Assembly (NCBI RefSeq): GCF_014384705.1
Contig: NZ_JACRSN010000005.1
Span: 1 to 64,000, forward strand
Length of the DNA stretch: 64,000 nucleotides
Direction of reading: 5' to 3'
Origin: Yeguia hominis
GTDB lineage: Bacteria > Bacillota > Clostridia > Oscillospirales > Acutalibacteraceae
Each line of letters opens with the position of its first letter. The stretch's first letter is position 1. The position numbers and the translations under genes were made by a program. Of the stretch, positions 52,066-61,648 are shown in pieces. The notes beneath the pieces are model-generated. The model searched no databases and was not told the origin of the DNA. It saw only the letters and a list, made by a program, of their open reading frames with translations.

Positions 52066-53979
52066 ATGAAATGGAACCGCATACCAGCGACCTGCCTGGC
52101 AGCGCTTCTTTTATTCGCCGGATGTTCGACAGAGCCGTCGGCGCAGGCTGAAAACGAGGACGCAGCAGGAAGCACTTCGATTTCCAGTAATTTGGAAACC
52201 GAGAGTCTGGATTCCGAAGATCCGGAAACGATCGATGCGACAATCCGTCTCACGGGCGAAAGTGCGACGGTTGAAGGAAACGGCGTATCCGTTGCAGGCA
52301 GTGTAATTACGATTACGCAAGCGGGAACCTACCGGGTAAGCGGTACGCTTACAGACGGACAGCTTCTCGTCAATGCAGACAAAGAAAGCAAAGTCCGCTT
52401 GATTTTTGACGGCGTAGAAATCACTTGCTTAGACAGCGCGCCGCTCTATATTCAAAAGGCGGATCAGGTTATTTTAACGCTGGCATCCGGCAGTGAAAAT
52501 GTTCTGACAGATGGTGAGACATACGTATATGCCGATGCAGAGGCAGAGGAGCCGAACGCAGCCATTTTCAGCAAAGACGACCTGACGATTAATGGCGAGG
52601 GCGCACTTACGGTGTATGCCAATTTTAATAACGGGATTCAGTGCAAGGACGACCTCGAAATTTCCGGCGGTACCATTTCTGTGACAGCGGCACACAATGG
52701 AATCAAAGGAAAGGATTCTGTGACGATCCGCGATGCAGGAATTTCGGTTTCTGCGGGTGGGGACGGAATCCAGTCGGATCAGGATGAAGATGCAGAAAAA
52801 GGATATGTCCGGATTGAAAGCGGCACGGTTTCCGTGGAAGCAGAAGAAGACGGCATTCAGGCGGAGACAACGCTGCAAATTGAAGGCGGAACCATTTCGG
52901 TTACCTCCGGCGGCGCTTCCAATGGGCGAACGCATACGGAAAGCTTTGAAATGCCCGGAATGCGCACGACAGAAGAAACGTCGGACGAAACCAGTACCGT
53001 CAGCCAAAAAGGAATCAAAGCCGGATCTGCGGTGGTGATTTCCGGCGGAACCATGACCATTGACGCTGCGGACGATGCGGTGCATGCAAACGGTACAGTG
53101 GAAATCCAGGGTGGCACATTGGAACTTTCCACAGGCGACGATGGCATTCATGCGGACAGCAGTGTTGCGATCCGCGGTGGCGAGATTACAGTTTCGGAAA
53201 GCTATGAGGGCATTGTGGGCGCACAAATTACCATCAGCGGCGGCAATATTGCGGTGACAGCCAGCGATGACGGCCTGAATGCCGCAGATGGAAGCGGCAC
53301 AGGATGGCCGGGGCAGACCGCATCCGGGGATTTTTGTATTACCATTAGCGGCGGTACTACGGTAGTCTATGCGGACGGAGACGGGATCGATTCAAATGGG
53401 GATATCGTCATGACAGACGGAACGCTGCTGATTCACGGCCCGACAGATAACGGCAATGGCGCCATCGATTACGAAGGAACGTTTGCCTTGGATGGCGGCA
53501 CCCTGATTGCTGCCGGAAGTAGCGGAATGCTGCAGACGCCGGGAAGCGGATCTTCCCAGTATACGGCGAGTATCCTATTTGCCTCTGCACAGGCGGCCGG
53601 AAGTCCGGTTTCGATTTCCTCTGCGGATGGCGAAAGGGAGATCATTTTCACGCCGTCTAAGCAGTATACGTCGCTGATCATCAGCACGCCGGAATTGCAG
53701 GAAGGAACGACCTATACGGTAAAAACCGGCGGAACCGTCTCCGACGCGGGAAACGGCGGCCTCGGCGGGGTTTATTCGGGCGGCAGCGAATATCTTTCTG
53801 CCGTGCTTTCCGAAACGGTGACGCAGTTTGCACCGGATGGCGTCTCGGCAGGCGGAATAGGCGGCATGCCGGAAATGGGAGGACAAATGCAGGAGCCTCC
53901 AGGCGGATTCACCGGGGAAACACCGGAATTTGACGGACAGGCGCCGAACGGGTTCGGCGGTGAGCGGCCGGAAGTTTGA
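52066..53979 (+). CDS. Cthe_2159-like carbohydrate-binding beta-helix lipoprotein
   Basis: About 637 residues. The signal ends LLFAGC (lipobox, Cys about 20), so the protein is anchored outside the membrane. The body is a long run of short beta-helix turns (GVEITCLDSAPLYIQKADQVILTL, ISGGTISVTAAHNGIKGKDSVTI, SAGGDGIQSDQ, ISGGTMTIDAADDAVHANGTVEI, LSTGDDGIHADSSVAI and similar) with D-G-I-x-A/S turns, as in PF14262 proteins, of which C. thermocellum Cthe_2159 binds acidic plant polymers and calcium (known). A Gly/Pro/Gln-rich C-terminal tail follows. GGAG nine bases before ATG 52066 fixes the start. It is divergent from the VTC gene, a repeated family context. Confidence 0.85.
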   Translation: MKWNRIPATCLAALLLFAGCSTEPSAQAENEDAAGSTSISSNLETESLDSEDPETIDATIRLTGESATVEGNGVSVAGSVITITQAGTYRVSGTLTDGQLLVNADKESKVRLIFDGVEITCLDSAPLYIQKADQVILTLASGSENVLTDGETYVYADAEAEEPNAAIFSKDDLTINGEGALTVYANFNNGIQCKDDLEISGGTISVTAAHNGIKGKDSVTIRDAGISVSAGGDGIQSDQDEDAEKGYVRIESGTVSVEAEEDGIQAETTLQIEGGTISVTSGGASNGRTHTESFEMPGMRTTEETSDETSTVSQKGIKAGSAVVISGGTMTIDAADDAVHANGTVEIQGGTLELSTGDDGIHADSSVAIRGGEITVSESYEGIVGAQITISGGNIAVTASDDGLNAADGSGTGWPGQTASGDFCITISGGTTVVYADGDGIDSNGDIVMTDGTLLIHGPTDNGNGAIDYEGTFALDGGTLIAAGSSGMLQTPGSGSSQYTASILFASAQAAGSPVSISSADGEREIIFTPSKQYTSLIISTPELQEGTTYTVKTGGTVSDAGNGGLGGVYSGGSEYLSAVLSETVTQFAPDGVSAGGIGGMPEMGGQMQEPPGGFTGETPEFDGQAPNGFGGERPEV

Positions 53980-54025
53980 AAATTGCGTTAGTCGCCAACT
54001 GGATCCGCTCAGACTTCGATTCTCA

Positions 54026-54067
54026 AAAAACGACGGCAGTACCATATTTGGTACTGCCGTCGTTTTT
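54026..54067. terminator. bidirectional intrinsic terminator after the beta-helix gene
   Basis: A perfect 19-bp stem (54026-54044 with 54049-54067) with loop TATT and A/T-run ends, 46 bases after the stop. It is the strongest terminator in the window. Confidence 0.92.
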
Positions 54068-54127
54068 CTGGTGTTTCAGCATGTGCCCCCAATTCAGCGA
54101 ATACGATGTGGATACAGTAGAAAAAAT

Positions 54128-54286
54128 GGGACCGACAAATCCTGTGCATCCGCGAATGTTCCGAACGACATACCAAGAATCGTCTGTCAGCACCATTTTC
54201 ACCAGCACATAACCTGGGAAAATTTTGCGTTCCACTTCACGACGCTTGTTGTCTTTGATTTCGGTTACGGTTTCTGTCGGGACACG
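54128..54286 (-). pseudogene. fragment of a NusG gene
   Basis: The minus strand reads VPTETVTEIKDNKRREVERKIFPGYVLVKMV, then LTDDSWYVVRNIRGCTGFVGP. This is the middle of the NusG N-terminal domain (the RfaH/NusG fold that binds RNA polymerase). The start, the first 40-45 residues and the C-terminal KOW domain are missing; after VGP the frame continues into unrelated sequence ending at a strong terminator. It cannot act as NusG. It is probably a translocated scrap of the cell's own nusG or of a NusG-like paralogue. Confidence 0.8.
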
Positions 54287-54564
54287 GATAACGGTCGCAA
54301 CGGACGCAGCAGCCGGACACAGTGGGATCCTTATCTGCAGACAGAGCGTAGCCCCACCTATGCCTGCGGATTAAAAAGTTTCTGCATGGGAGCGTTCGAT
54401 TTGTTCTTGCAATTTACGCTAATTTTTATTTATCTTTCTCTATAAAAGCAGGATTGCCTAATAAAAAAGCAGAATTTACGATGTTCAATTTAAGAAAAAA
54501 GAATATAATATAAATTGAAATTGCGGACCATCTTTATTAATTGAAGCTATATGTGCTTTTTAGA

Positions 54565-55467
54565 TTAGCCGAAAAAGCCTGCCTGGTGTTGCTTTTGAAG
54601 CAGGTCTAATGCGTAGGGGACGGGAAGTACCTGTACGGATTGTTTCGGCAGGAGATCATATTGCGAATAAAATCGGTTGTGGGCTTGTGCATTTTGGCGA
54701 TATTGATGCGCTGTACAATGGAATTGTTCTCGAAATGCCTGGTTAAAATACCGATAATCCGAAAAGCCGCTCGAAAAGCAGATATCGGATAAACTCAGGT
54801 CTGTTTGGGAAATCAGGCGACAGGCCAGATCCAGTCTGAGCTGGCAGATATATTCCTGAAGAGAGAGCCCGGTTTGTGTTTTGAAGAAATGGGACAAGTA
54901 GGAAGCGGACAGGTTTTGTCCATCCGCTAACTTTTGGACAGAAAATTTTTTGGGGTAGTGTTCCTGGCAATATTGCAGGATACTCAAGAGCCGCGCCTGC
55001 TTTTTGTTGTACTTGATTTCTCTCTTTGTACAGGGGAAGGTTAGAAAAATGGTATGAAAAAGCCGATAAATCTGGCCTGCCAGCAGAAGCTCCCAGCCGA
55101 TATGCTGTGTGAAGAAAATTTCAGCGGCCTGTATTAATTGGGAACGGATTTCTCGGCAGCTTGAGCTTCCGGATAATTTTGGATTGACCGAGAAATAGAT
55201 TTGCTTGATTTCTGGAAAAAAATTCATAAAACAATCAGGATGAACCGTAAGAAGCAGTACTTCGCAGCGTTCATTGACCCGCTTGAGATGGTAAGGCTGG
55301 TAAGGCTGGAGAAAGAGAAATTCTCCTGTTTGAAGTAAAAAACAGCCCTTTTCAGTATCTGCGACGAGAGCACCGGAGCAGACAAGATAAAAGGAATAAG
55401 TGTGGCTGAACGGCTGTCCAAAATGATTGATGCTCAATAGCTGACAGGAGATCGAAAGCATGTTCAT
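54565..55467 (-). CDS. AraC-family transcriptional regulator
   Basis: About 300 residues. An N-terminal cupin-type domain (SHTYSFYLVCSGALVADTEKGCFLLQTGEFLFLQPYQPYHL) is followed by two helix-turn-helices (FSVQKLADGQNLSASYLSHFFKTQTG and LSLSDICFSSGFSDYRYFNQAFREQFH) and TAHQYRQ. AAAGGAG nine bases before ATG 55467 fixes the start. It is divergent from the GH38 alpha-mannosidase gene, 218 bases away, and is the natural candidate to activate it when a mannoside is bound (inference). Confidence 0.9.
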   Translation of the reverse strand: MNMLSISCQLLSINHFGQPFSHTYSFYLVCSGALVADTEKGCFLLQTGEFLFLQPYQPYHLKRVNERCEVLLLTVHPDCFMNFFPEIKQIYFSVNPKLSGSSSCREIRSQLIQAAEIFFTQHIGWELLLAGQIYRLFHTIFLTFPCTKREIKYNKKQARLLSILQYCQEHYPKKFSVQKLADGQNLSASYLSHFFKTQTGLSLQEYICQLRLDLACRLISQTDLSLSDICFSSGFSDYRYFNQAFREQFHCTAHQYRQNAQAHNRFYSQYDLLPKQSVQVLPVPYALDLLQKQHQAGFFG

Positions 55468-55685
55468 GGGGAATAACTCCTTTGATAAAAATAAATCTAT
55501 TCCGAGACGGGAGCAAGCTGTGCAACATCTTTGGTGCATTAAGCGTCAGTGGGCAGAAATGCTTTACAAAATAAAATAAGATTAAAAGGGATGGGAGGGA
55601 AGCGAGGACTATTGCTGCTGTCGTGGCAGTCCGGCAAAGAAACTCTTTGCCGGATAAAATTAAAATAAAAAAGGAGAAAGGGATC

Positions 55686-58514
55686 ATGAATGTTTATCAG
55701 AAATATCAGAAATTACTGGCTGGCACAAACCATAGTTACTGGGAAAAAAGAATCCTTTCCCAGATTGCGTTTATGCTGAAGGTATCCGAAGTAAAGGAAC
55801 ACAAATTTGACTGTGTTTTGGAGGATGGGATTGATCTGCTTTTAGCTGCGTGGAAGGAAATCGGAGCCATCTCTGATGAAACAGCAAAGCAGGTGGAAAA
55901 ACAGCTTTCTATTCTGTCACCCGAAGCAAAAAAATATCGGGTGATCTGCACTGCACACGCCCATATCGACATGAACTGGATGTGGGGCTTTCAGGAAACG
56001 GTGGCGGTTACGATTGACACCTTCCGCACGATGCTGCAGCTGATGAAGGAGTATCCCGAGTTTACCTTTTCTCAGTCGCAGGCTTCAACCTACAAAATTA
56101 TTGAACAGTACTATCCGGAAATGCTTCCTGAGATTAAGCAGAGGATCAAAGAGGGAAGATGGGAGGTGACAGCCTCAACCTGGGTGGAATGCGATAAAAA
56201 TATGCCAAACGGCGAATCGTTAAGCCGTCAGATACTGTATACCAAAAAATATCTGTCGGAGCTGCTTGAAATCTCTGAGGATAGCATGGAGCTTGACTTT
56301 GAACCCGATACCTTTGGGCACAGCATTAATATGCCTGAAATTCTTCAGAACGGAAGGGTAAAATATTTATACCATTGCCGCGGATATGAAGGGCATCACG
56401 TTTATCGTTGGAAGTCGCCGTCCGGCGCTTCGGTTCTAGCATACCGGGAACCCTACTGGTATAATGCGAATATAGAGTACGACATGCTGCTGAATGTGCC
56501 GGAATTCTGTCAAAAGCATCAGATTGATATGATGCTGAAGGTGTACGGGGTCGGGGACCACGGTGGCGGACCGACCAGGCGGGATATTGAAATTCTGCGC
56601 GATATGTCCTCTTGGCCACTCCAGCCGGCGCTGGAATTTGGAACCTACCGTCAGTTTTTCCATGAGCTGGAGCGGTATGCGGATCGGCTTCCGGTAGTAG
56701 AGGAAGAATTGAACTTTGTATTCAGCGGATGTTATACCGCACAGTCACGGATTAAAATGGCAAACCGTTTGGGTGAGGACCGCTTATATGATGCGGAGGC
56801 ACTCTGTGCGTTTGCGGGGATCCAGGAACAAAGCAACCGTTTTATCAAGCGGTTTCAATCTGCATGGGAAAAGCATCTGTTTGACCAATTTCATGATATT
56901 ATTCCTGGCTCCGGCGTACGGGAAACTAGGGAATATGCCATGGGGAACTTTCAGGAGGTTCTATCTTATGCGAACAGCGGCGCCAACCAGGCGATGCATT
57001 CACTCATGAAACGGATGGACACATCCGGAATCATAACAGAAGAGGACCGTTTCCAAAGGAGCGAAGGAGCAGGCGTTGGCTTTAATACCGGCGATGCGGA
57101 GCCAGGGCTTATCGGGCGTAGCCAGTACCGTTTCCCGCAGGCGGAGCGTGGGAATGGAAAGGTACGGATTCTCCATGCTTTTAATACGACCCAATATGCA
57201 CGCAAGGAAGCGGTGGAATTTGTTATCTGGGATTGGAACGGAAAACCGGAATTGCTTACATTGGAAGACATCCATGGGAATGAAATCCCGGTTCAGATCC
57301 TGGAAAACAACGCATGGTACTGGGAACACCATTACCTGAAATTTACCGCGGTTGTTGATGTACCCGCATTTGGTTACAGCACCTACCTTGCAAAAGAAAA
57401 AATGCCGGATCATATTGCAGTATTCCGTCATCCGGAACCAAGAGTTGACGTTGTAACAGCCGAGAATCTCGTTTTGGAAAACGAGTGGATTCGTGCAGAA
57501 TTTGAACAAAGCACCATGCAGCTTGTCTCTCTGATCGAAAAGAAGAGAAAAAAGGAGGTGATCTCTGCTGAAGCACCAGCCTGTTATTTCCAATATGCGT
57601 TGGAAACGACCCATGAACGGTATATCGCATGGAGAATCGGCCGCTTTATGCAGATAGTAAACCTGAATAAAGTCTATCCTGTTTGTATCAATACCATTAC
57701 AAACGGCGAAGTGATGCAGTCGATTCAATATGATCTGACCTTTATGCAGTCGAAATTATCTGTTACGGTTTCCCTGGAAAAGAATAGCAAAATGCTGAAA
57801 TTTTTCACCACAATGGATTGGCTAGAGGTGGGTAGCAAAGAAAAAGGGATGCCGCAGATCAGCTTTGTCGTGCCGCTTTCCTATACGGCGGATGCTTACA
57901 AATATGACGTACCATGCGGCACGATCACCCGGCCGGCGCTTGCGCATGACGTTCCAGGAAACAGCTTCATCTATGCGGTGAATCCAAACGAAGCAGGACT
58001 TGCGATGCTGACAGACAACAAATACGGCTATCGCGGCTATGACAATAAAATGACGGTTACGTTGCTGCATTCTTCCTATGACCCTGACCGTTATCCGGAA
58101 TTTGGAATTCACAACACACTCATTGCGCTGGCGGTCTGCCGGACGGGAAGCGATATGGAGTTGATGGAGCAGAGCGCGCTGATTGCCCATCCCGTTTATG
58201 TGTTGTCCAATACTGCACATCAGGGCGATCTCCAGCTTCAAGATAGCTTTTTGGAAGTCGAGGGCAATGTGAGGGTGTCGGCCGTCAAGATGCCGGAAAG
58301 CGGTATAGACAATCAGCTTGTCCTGCGGCTGTACCATACAGGGAACAGAGCGGAAGAGGCAACACTGCGATTCAGGAATTTGACGGTTGCCGCAGCCAAT
58401 GATGCTGACATCATGGAGAACCCGATGAGAGCACTGGATATAATTGGAGACAAGGTGAATCTTACCCTTCAGCCGAACACCATGAGAACGCTGCTGCTTA
58501 CCTTGGGAAAGTAG
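55686..58514 (+). CDS. alpha-mannosidase, glycoside hydrolase family 38
   Basis: About 942 residues, the length of bacterial GH38 enzymes. No signal peptide, so it is cytoplasmic. The catalytic domain has CTAHAHIDMNWMWGFQET (zinc site His-x-Asp), the nucleophile Asp in LDFEPDTFGHSINMPEIL, a zinc/active-site segment GDHGGGPTRRDIEIL, and a distal DQFHDIIPGSGVRE (zinc His). The rest is the central helical and C-terminal beta-sandwich region. It removes alpha-linked mannose from imported oligosaccharides, such as N-glycan or mannan pieces (known family activity). AAAGGAG with a second AAAGGG precedes ATG 55686; an upstream frame extension is unsupported. Confidence 0.95.
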   Translation: MNVYQKYQKLLAGTNHSYWEKRILSQIAFMLKVSEVKEHKFDCVLEDGIDLLLAAWKEIGAISDETAKQVEKQLSILSPEAKKYRVICTAHAHIDMNWMWGFQETVAVTIDTFRTMLQLMKEYPEFTFSQSQASTYKIIEQYYPEMLPEIKQRIKEGRWEVTASTWVECDKNMPNGESLSRQILYTKKYLSELLEISEDSMELDFEPDTFGHSINMPEILQNGRVKYLYHCRGYEGHHVYRWKSPSGASVLAYREPYWYNANIEYDMLLNVPEFCQKHQIDMMLKVYGVGDHGGGPTRRDIEILRDMSSWPLQPALEFGTYRQFFHELERYADRLPVVEEELNFVFSGCYTAQSRIKMANRLGEDRLYDAEALCAFAGIQEQSNRFIKRFQSAWEKHLFDQFHDIIPGSGVRETREYAMGNFQEVLSYANSGANQAMHSLMKRMDTSGIITEEDRFQRSEGAGVGFNTGDAEPGLIGRSQYRFPQAERGNGKVRILHAFNTTQYARKEAVEFVIWDWNGKPELLTLEDIHGNEIPVQILENNAWYWEHHYLKFTAVVDVPAFGYSTYLAKEKMPDHIAVFRHPEPRVDVVTAENLVLENEWIRAEFEQSTMQLVSLIEKKRKKEVISAEAPACYFQYALETTHERYIAWRIGRFMQIVNLNKVYPVCINTITNGEVMQSIQYDLTFMQSKLSVTVSLEKNSKMLKFFTTMDWLEVGSKEKGMPQISFVVPLSYTADAYKYDVPCGTITRPALAHDVPGNSFIYAVNPNEAGLAMLTDNKYGYRGYDNKMTVTLLHSSYDPDRYPEFGIHNTLIALAVCRTGSDMELMEQSALIAHPVYVLSNTAHQGDLQLQDSFLEVEGNVRVSAVKMPESGIDNQLVLRLYHTGNRAEEATLRFRNLTVAAANDADIMENPMRALDIIGDKVNLTLQPNTMRTLLLTLGK

Positions 58515-58525
58515 AGCGGCTCGGA

Positions 58526-58561
58526 AAAATCCGTGATTTCCAATTGGAAATCACGGATTTT
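58526..58561. terminator. bidirectional terminator between alpha-mannosidase and ROK genes
   Basis: A perfect 36-base palindrome centred at 58543/58544 with A- and T-runs at its ends. It overlaps the stop of the minus-strand ROK gene and ends both convergent transcripts. Confidence 0.9.
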
Positions 58562-59756
58562 AATTATTAGAAGGAATGCTGATTTCAGAACTGAAAATCT
58601 TCTGAAAGAGGATGGCTCCGGCTCCAATCAATGGCGCCCTGCTGCCAAAGCTGCTTTGTACCAGCTTAATATTCCGAAAGCCATGATGGAACATGTGGGT
58701 ATTCATATATGCTTCAATTTCTGGAAGCATGGGGATCATCATGGGAAGCATCTGGTCTCCCACAATGATAATTTCCGGATCAAACAGGTTAGCAACACTA
58801 ATGAGTGCCTTTTGAACCGCACGTTGGAACGCGAGAAGATTATTGGAAATAAGCTCCGGAACCGGGTTTGCTTCCATTTTACGGCGCAGCTCCTTTATGG
58901 AATTGACGTTGCAGTTTTTGAGAAAGGTAGAAAGGCCCGTATAAAGTTCCAAACAACCGCGCTGTCCGCAGGAGCACCGTTCCCCTTCTGGGTTAATCGA
59001 AACATGCCCGAGCTCACCGGCATATCCGCCTCTTCCGTGCAGAATTTTTCCATTTGCAATTATACCAGCACCGACGCCGCTGCCGAACCCGACATATACA
59101 AGATCCGTCATTTCTTTCCCAATTCCATAAAGTTGCTCTGCCAGGGCAATTCCGTTCATATCATTGTCAAGAAAAACAGGGCATTGAAACTGTTCTTCTA
59201 AAATCCGGCCGATTTCTAAGTCTTTGATCTCGTAGAAATTTGGAGGGGCGAGCAGCTTTTTCTGTTGTATATCTAACGGACCAATTGAGGCAATCCCGAT
59301 GCCGATGAAATTTTTATCTGAATGAATCTCTAAAATGTTGGATATCATCGCGCACAGAGTACGCACCACAAATTGATTGTCTGCATTTTGGGGGATTTCT
59401 TTGCAGAGATGGCAGAATATCTGTCCGGTTATCTCGATTGCAAGACAGTGCAGCTGAAAACGGGTAATCCAGATTGCAATTCCATTAATACTGTACGGAA
59501 GCAGTGAAAGGGCAGTACGCTTTCTTCCCGAGGAGGGCGATTTTTTGTCCTGTCCATTGGTGAGAAGGCCGGATTCTGTAATGAGCTTTTCCTCTATCAT
59601 TTCTGCAACGATATTGCTGACCGCCATTTTTGTCAGTCCGAGTTGAGATGAAAGCTCAATTCGGCTGGATGGACCCTGTGTAGCCAAGTGCTTGATAATC
59701 GTAGCGCGGTTGGACTTTCGTAAAAACTGCATGTTTTTGACATGTGTTGCGCTCAT
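58560..59756 (-). CDS. ROK-family transcriptional repressor (NagC/XylR type)
   Basis: About 398 residues. Residues 1-75 form a winged helix-turn-helix (NRATIIKHLATQGPSSRIELSSQLGLTKMAVSNIVAEMIEEKLI). The rest is a ROK sugar-kinase fold with DNDMNGIALAEQLYG, VYVGFGSGVGAGIIANGKILHGRGGYAGELGHVSINPEGERCSCGQRGCLELYTG, which contains the zinc-binding His and CxCGxxGC and the sugar pocket E-x-G-H. GAGGTG six bases before ATG 59756 fixes the start rather than the ATG at 59837. It lies divergent from the binding-protein operon and probably represses it until mannose or a mannoside derivative binds (inference). Confidence 0.92.
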   Translation of the reverse strand: MSATHVKNMQFLRKSNRATIIKHLATQGPSSRIELSSQLGLTKMAVSNIVAEMIEEKLITESGLLTNGQDKKSPSSGRKRTALSLLPYSINGIAIWITRFQLHCLAIEITGQIFCHLCKEIPQNADNQFVVRTLCAMISNILEIHSDKNFIGIGIASIGPLDIQQKKLLAPPNFYEIKDLEIGRILEEQFQCPVFLDNDMNGIALAEQLYGIGKEMTDLVYVGFGSGVGAGIIANGKILHGRGGYAGELGHVSINPEGERCSCGQRGCLELYTGLSTFLKNCNVNSIKELRRKMEANPVPELISNNLLAFQRAVQKALISVANLFDPEIIIVGDQMLPMMIPMLPEIEAYMNTHMFHHGFRNIKLVQSSFGSRAPLIGAGAILFQKIFSSEISIPSNN

Positions 59757-60212
59757 AGCGACACCTCTTTCTAAATCTAATTTTATTATAATAGAAATCG
59801 TTAAAAAATCTAGGGCTGTTATATACAAAAAGTTCACAAAACAAAAAGCTTTGATTTGTACATTTTTTTTTACGAATTAATATTGACTTTACAGAGTAAA
59901 TGTGTTTTACTAATAGTGCAAAATACATATTAAATCCATTAACTTGCCAAAACATCAATGCACATTCATGCTATATGGAGAATTAAATGGCAGAAAAATG
60001 CTTATAGTTTTTGTTTAAGATTTTAAATTAAGCTGAAAAGCATGACTTTTGCCCATACTTTTCCAGAGAAGATTTGCATGAAAAGTGCTCCAGATGGAGG
60101 CGGAAAATCAGCAGGGCGGAAATGTCTGCTTTTGCCGGATTGATGTGGGGGATGTCAAGGAATATGTATTGCGGAGAACAAAGACGATCACAAACAGAAA
60201 GGAGATTTTTTT
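59757..60212. promoter_or_regulatory. divergent control region of ROK gene and mannoside transporter
   Basis: A 456-base gene-free region. TTGACT stands at 59883-59888, followed by overlapping palindromes TTTAC-aga-GTAAA (59888-59900) and AGTAAA-tgtgt-TTTACT (59895-59911); the latter half could be the -10 (TTTACT, 17 bases from TTGACT). ROK repressors bind A/T-rich palindromes, so this is the best operator candidate. On the minus strand TATAAT at 59786-59791 may serve the ROK gene itself. The rest of the leader to 60212 shows no feature I can name. Confidence 0.5.
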
Positions 60213-61601
60213 ATGAAGAAGAAGTTTTTGAGTTCCATTTTGGCAGTCTTGTTAATGGCGTCCGTGGCCATAACAGGATGCAGCTCAAGCAGTTCAAGCA
60301 GTTCAAGCAATATGGATGGCAGCGCCTCTGGAGGAGACGGAACCTCGGCAAAAGGAGAACCGACTGTAACCAGTGACAGTGTGGGGTATGATGATGCTAC
60401 CATCGAACTGACCTGGCTTCCGCAGGAGGGCTTTGACTCCACCAACCAGCCGGTAGCAGATTATTTTAAAGAATCTGCAATTAAATTTGTCAAAGAGCAT
60501 CCGGAAGTGAAAATCCAGATCACAGTACAGAGTACACAGATCAACGATGCAATGGCAAAGTTGCTCACACAGGCGGCGGCCGGCAATGCTCCTGACTTAG
60601 CGTCTGTAGACAGTTTTGTATTGCCGCATTACTACGATTATCTGCAGCCGGTAACCGATGTTCTGGAAGAAAACAATATTTCGCTTGATTCCTGGTTCCC
60701 GTTTGCGCAGGAAATGATGAAGCCGGAGGATGAAGTCTTGGCGATGTGGTATGATACCGACGTCAGAGCGCTATATTATCAGAAGGCTGTAGTGGAAAAT
60801 CCGCCGAAGGATTGGGACGAGCTGATTTCTACAATGGAGGAACTCTCCAAGGACGGGTACATGTTCCTCTATCCAGCCGGCAAGAACGAAACAACAAGCT
60901 GTGATATGTTGCCGTGGTTCTGGGCACAGGGTGGAGAGCTGCTGGACGAAAGCGGTGCACCGGCATTTGACCAGGGCAAGAACAAGGAAGCGATGCTTGG
61001 ATTGTTCAACTTCTTGAAGAAAACAATTGATACTGGCATTACACCGACTCGTGTGACCTCATTTATGACGGACGGTGACATGAACGAAGATGTTGCAACC
61101 GGAAAAGTAGCAATGTTTGTCGGTGGAAGTTGGCTTGCGACCCAGATTGGCGCGATCCTCGGGCAGGACACTTTCAATGAAACATATGGAATCGCAAACA
61201 TTCCGGTGGTCAGCGGTTCTGACCCGTCGACCTGCTGCGGCGGCTGGACTTGCGGCGTATTTACAAAGGATGAAACTAAGAGAAAGCTTGCCGCACAGTT
61301 TGCAATTGATACTTATATTAGTGACAAAGGAAACGTGGATTACACAACCGCTTGCGGAAACCTTCCTTGCCGCGAAACCAGCTATGATTTATCAGACCGG
61401 TTTAAAGATGACCCGAACGCAATGGCTTTCAGAGATCTTTTCCAATATGGCCATGTAAGACCGGCAGCTACTATTTACAACTTCATTTCCACTGAGCTTC
61501 AGGTTGCGGTTGCCGATGTCATCAACGGCAATGCAACACCAGAACAGGCCTTGGAAACGATGGCCAAAAATGTAGACGAGGAGTATTCCAAGACAAACTA
61601 A
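60213..61601 (+). CDS. extracellular sugar-binding lipoprotein of an ABC transporter
   Basis: A 462-residue family-1 solute-binding protein. The signal ends AITGC (Cys23), followed by a run of nine serines coded by 9-base direct repeats (TCAAGCAGT at 60285-60311), a flexible anchor to the membrane. The fold begins IELTWLPQEGFDS; VLAMWYDTDVRALYYQKAVVE is the ligand/hinge segment. It has an unusual number of cysteines in the late region (TCCGGWTCG, ACGNLPC). AAAGGAG precedes ATG 60213. With GH38 and the mannose isomerase around it, mannose-containing oligosaccharides are the likely ligand (inference). Confidence 0.92.
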   Translation: MKKKFLSSILAVLLMASVAITGCSSSSSSSSSNMDGSASGGDGTSAKGEPTVTSDSVGYDDATIELTWLPQEGFDSTNQPVADYFKESAIKFVKEHPEVKIQITVQSTQINDAMAKLLTQAAAGNAPDLASVDSFVLPHYYDYLQPVTDVLEENNISLDSWFPFAQEMMKPEDEVLAMWYDTDVRALYYQKAVVENPPKDWDELISTMEELSKDGYMFLYPAGKNETTSCDMLPWFWAQGGELLDESGAPAFDQGKNKEAMLGLFNFLKKTIDTGITPTRVTSFMTDGDMNEDVATGKVAMFVGGSWLATQIGAILGQDTFNETYGIANIPVVSGSDPSTCCGGWTCGVFTKDETKRKLAAQFAIDTYISDKGNVDYTTACGNLPCRETSYDLSDRFKDDPNAMAFRDLFQYGHVRPAATIYNFISTELQVAVADVINGNATPEQALETMAKNVDEEYSKTN

Positions 61602-61648
61602 TCTAAATTGTTTGGGGTTTCTTTATTGTCTGTAGTGGGGATGAAATA

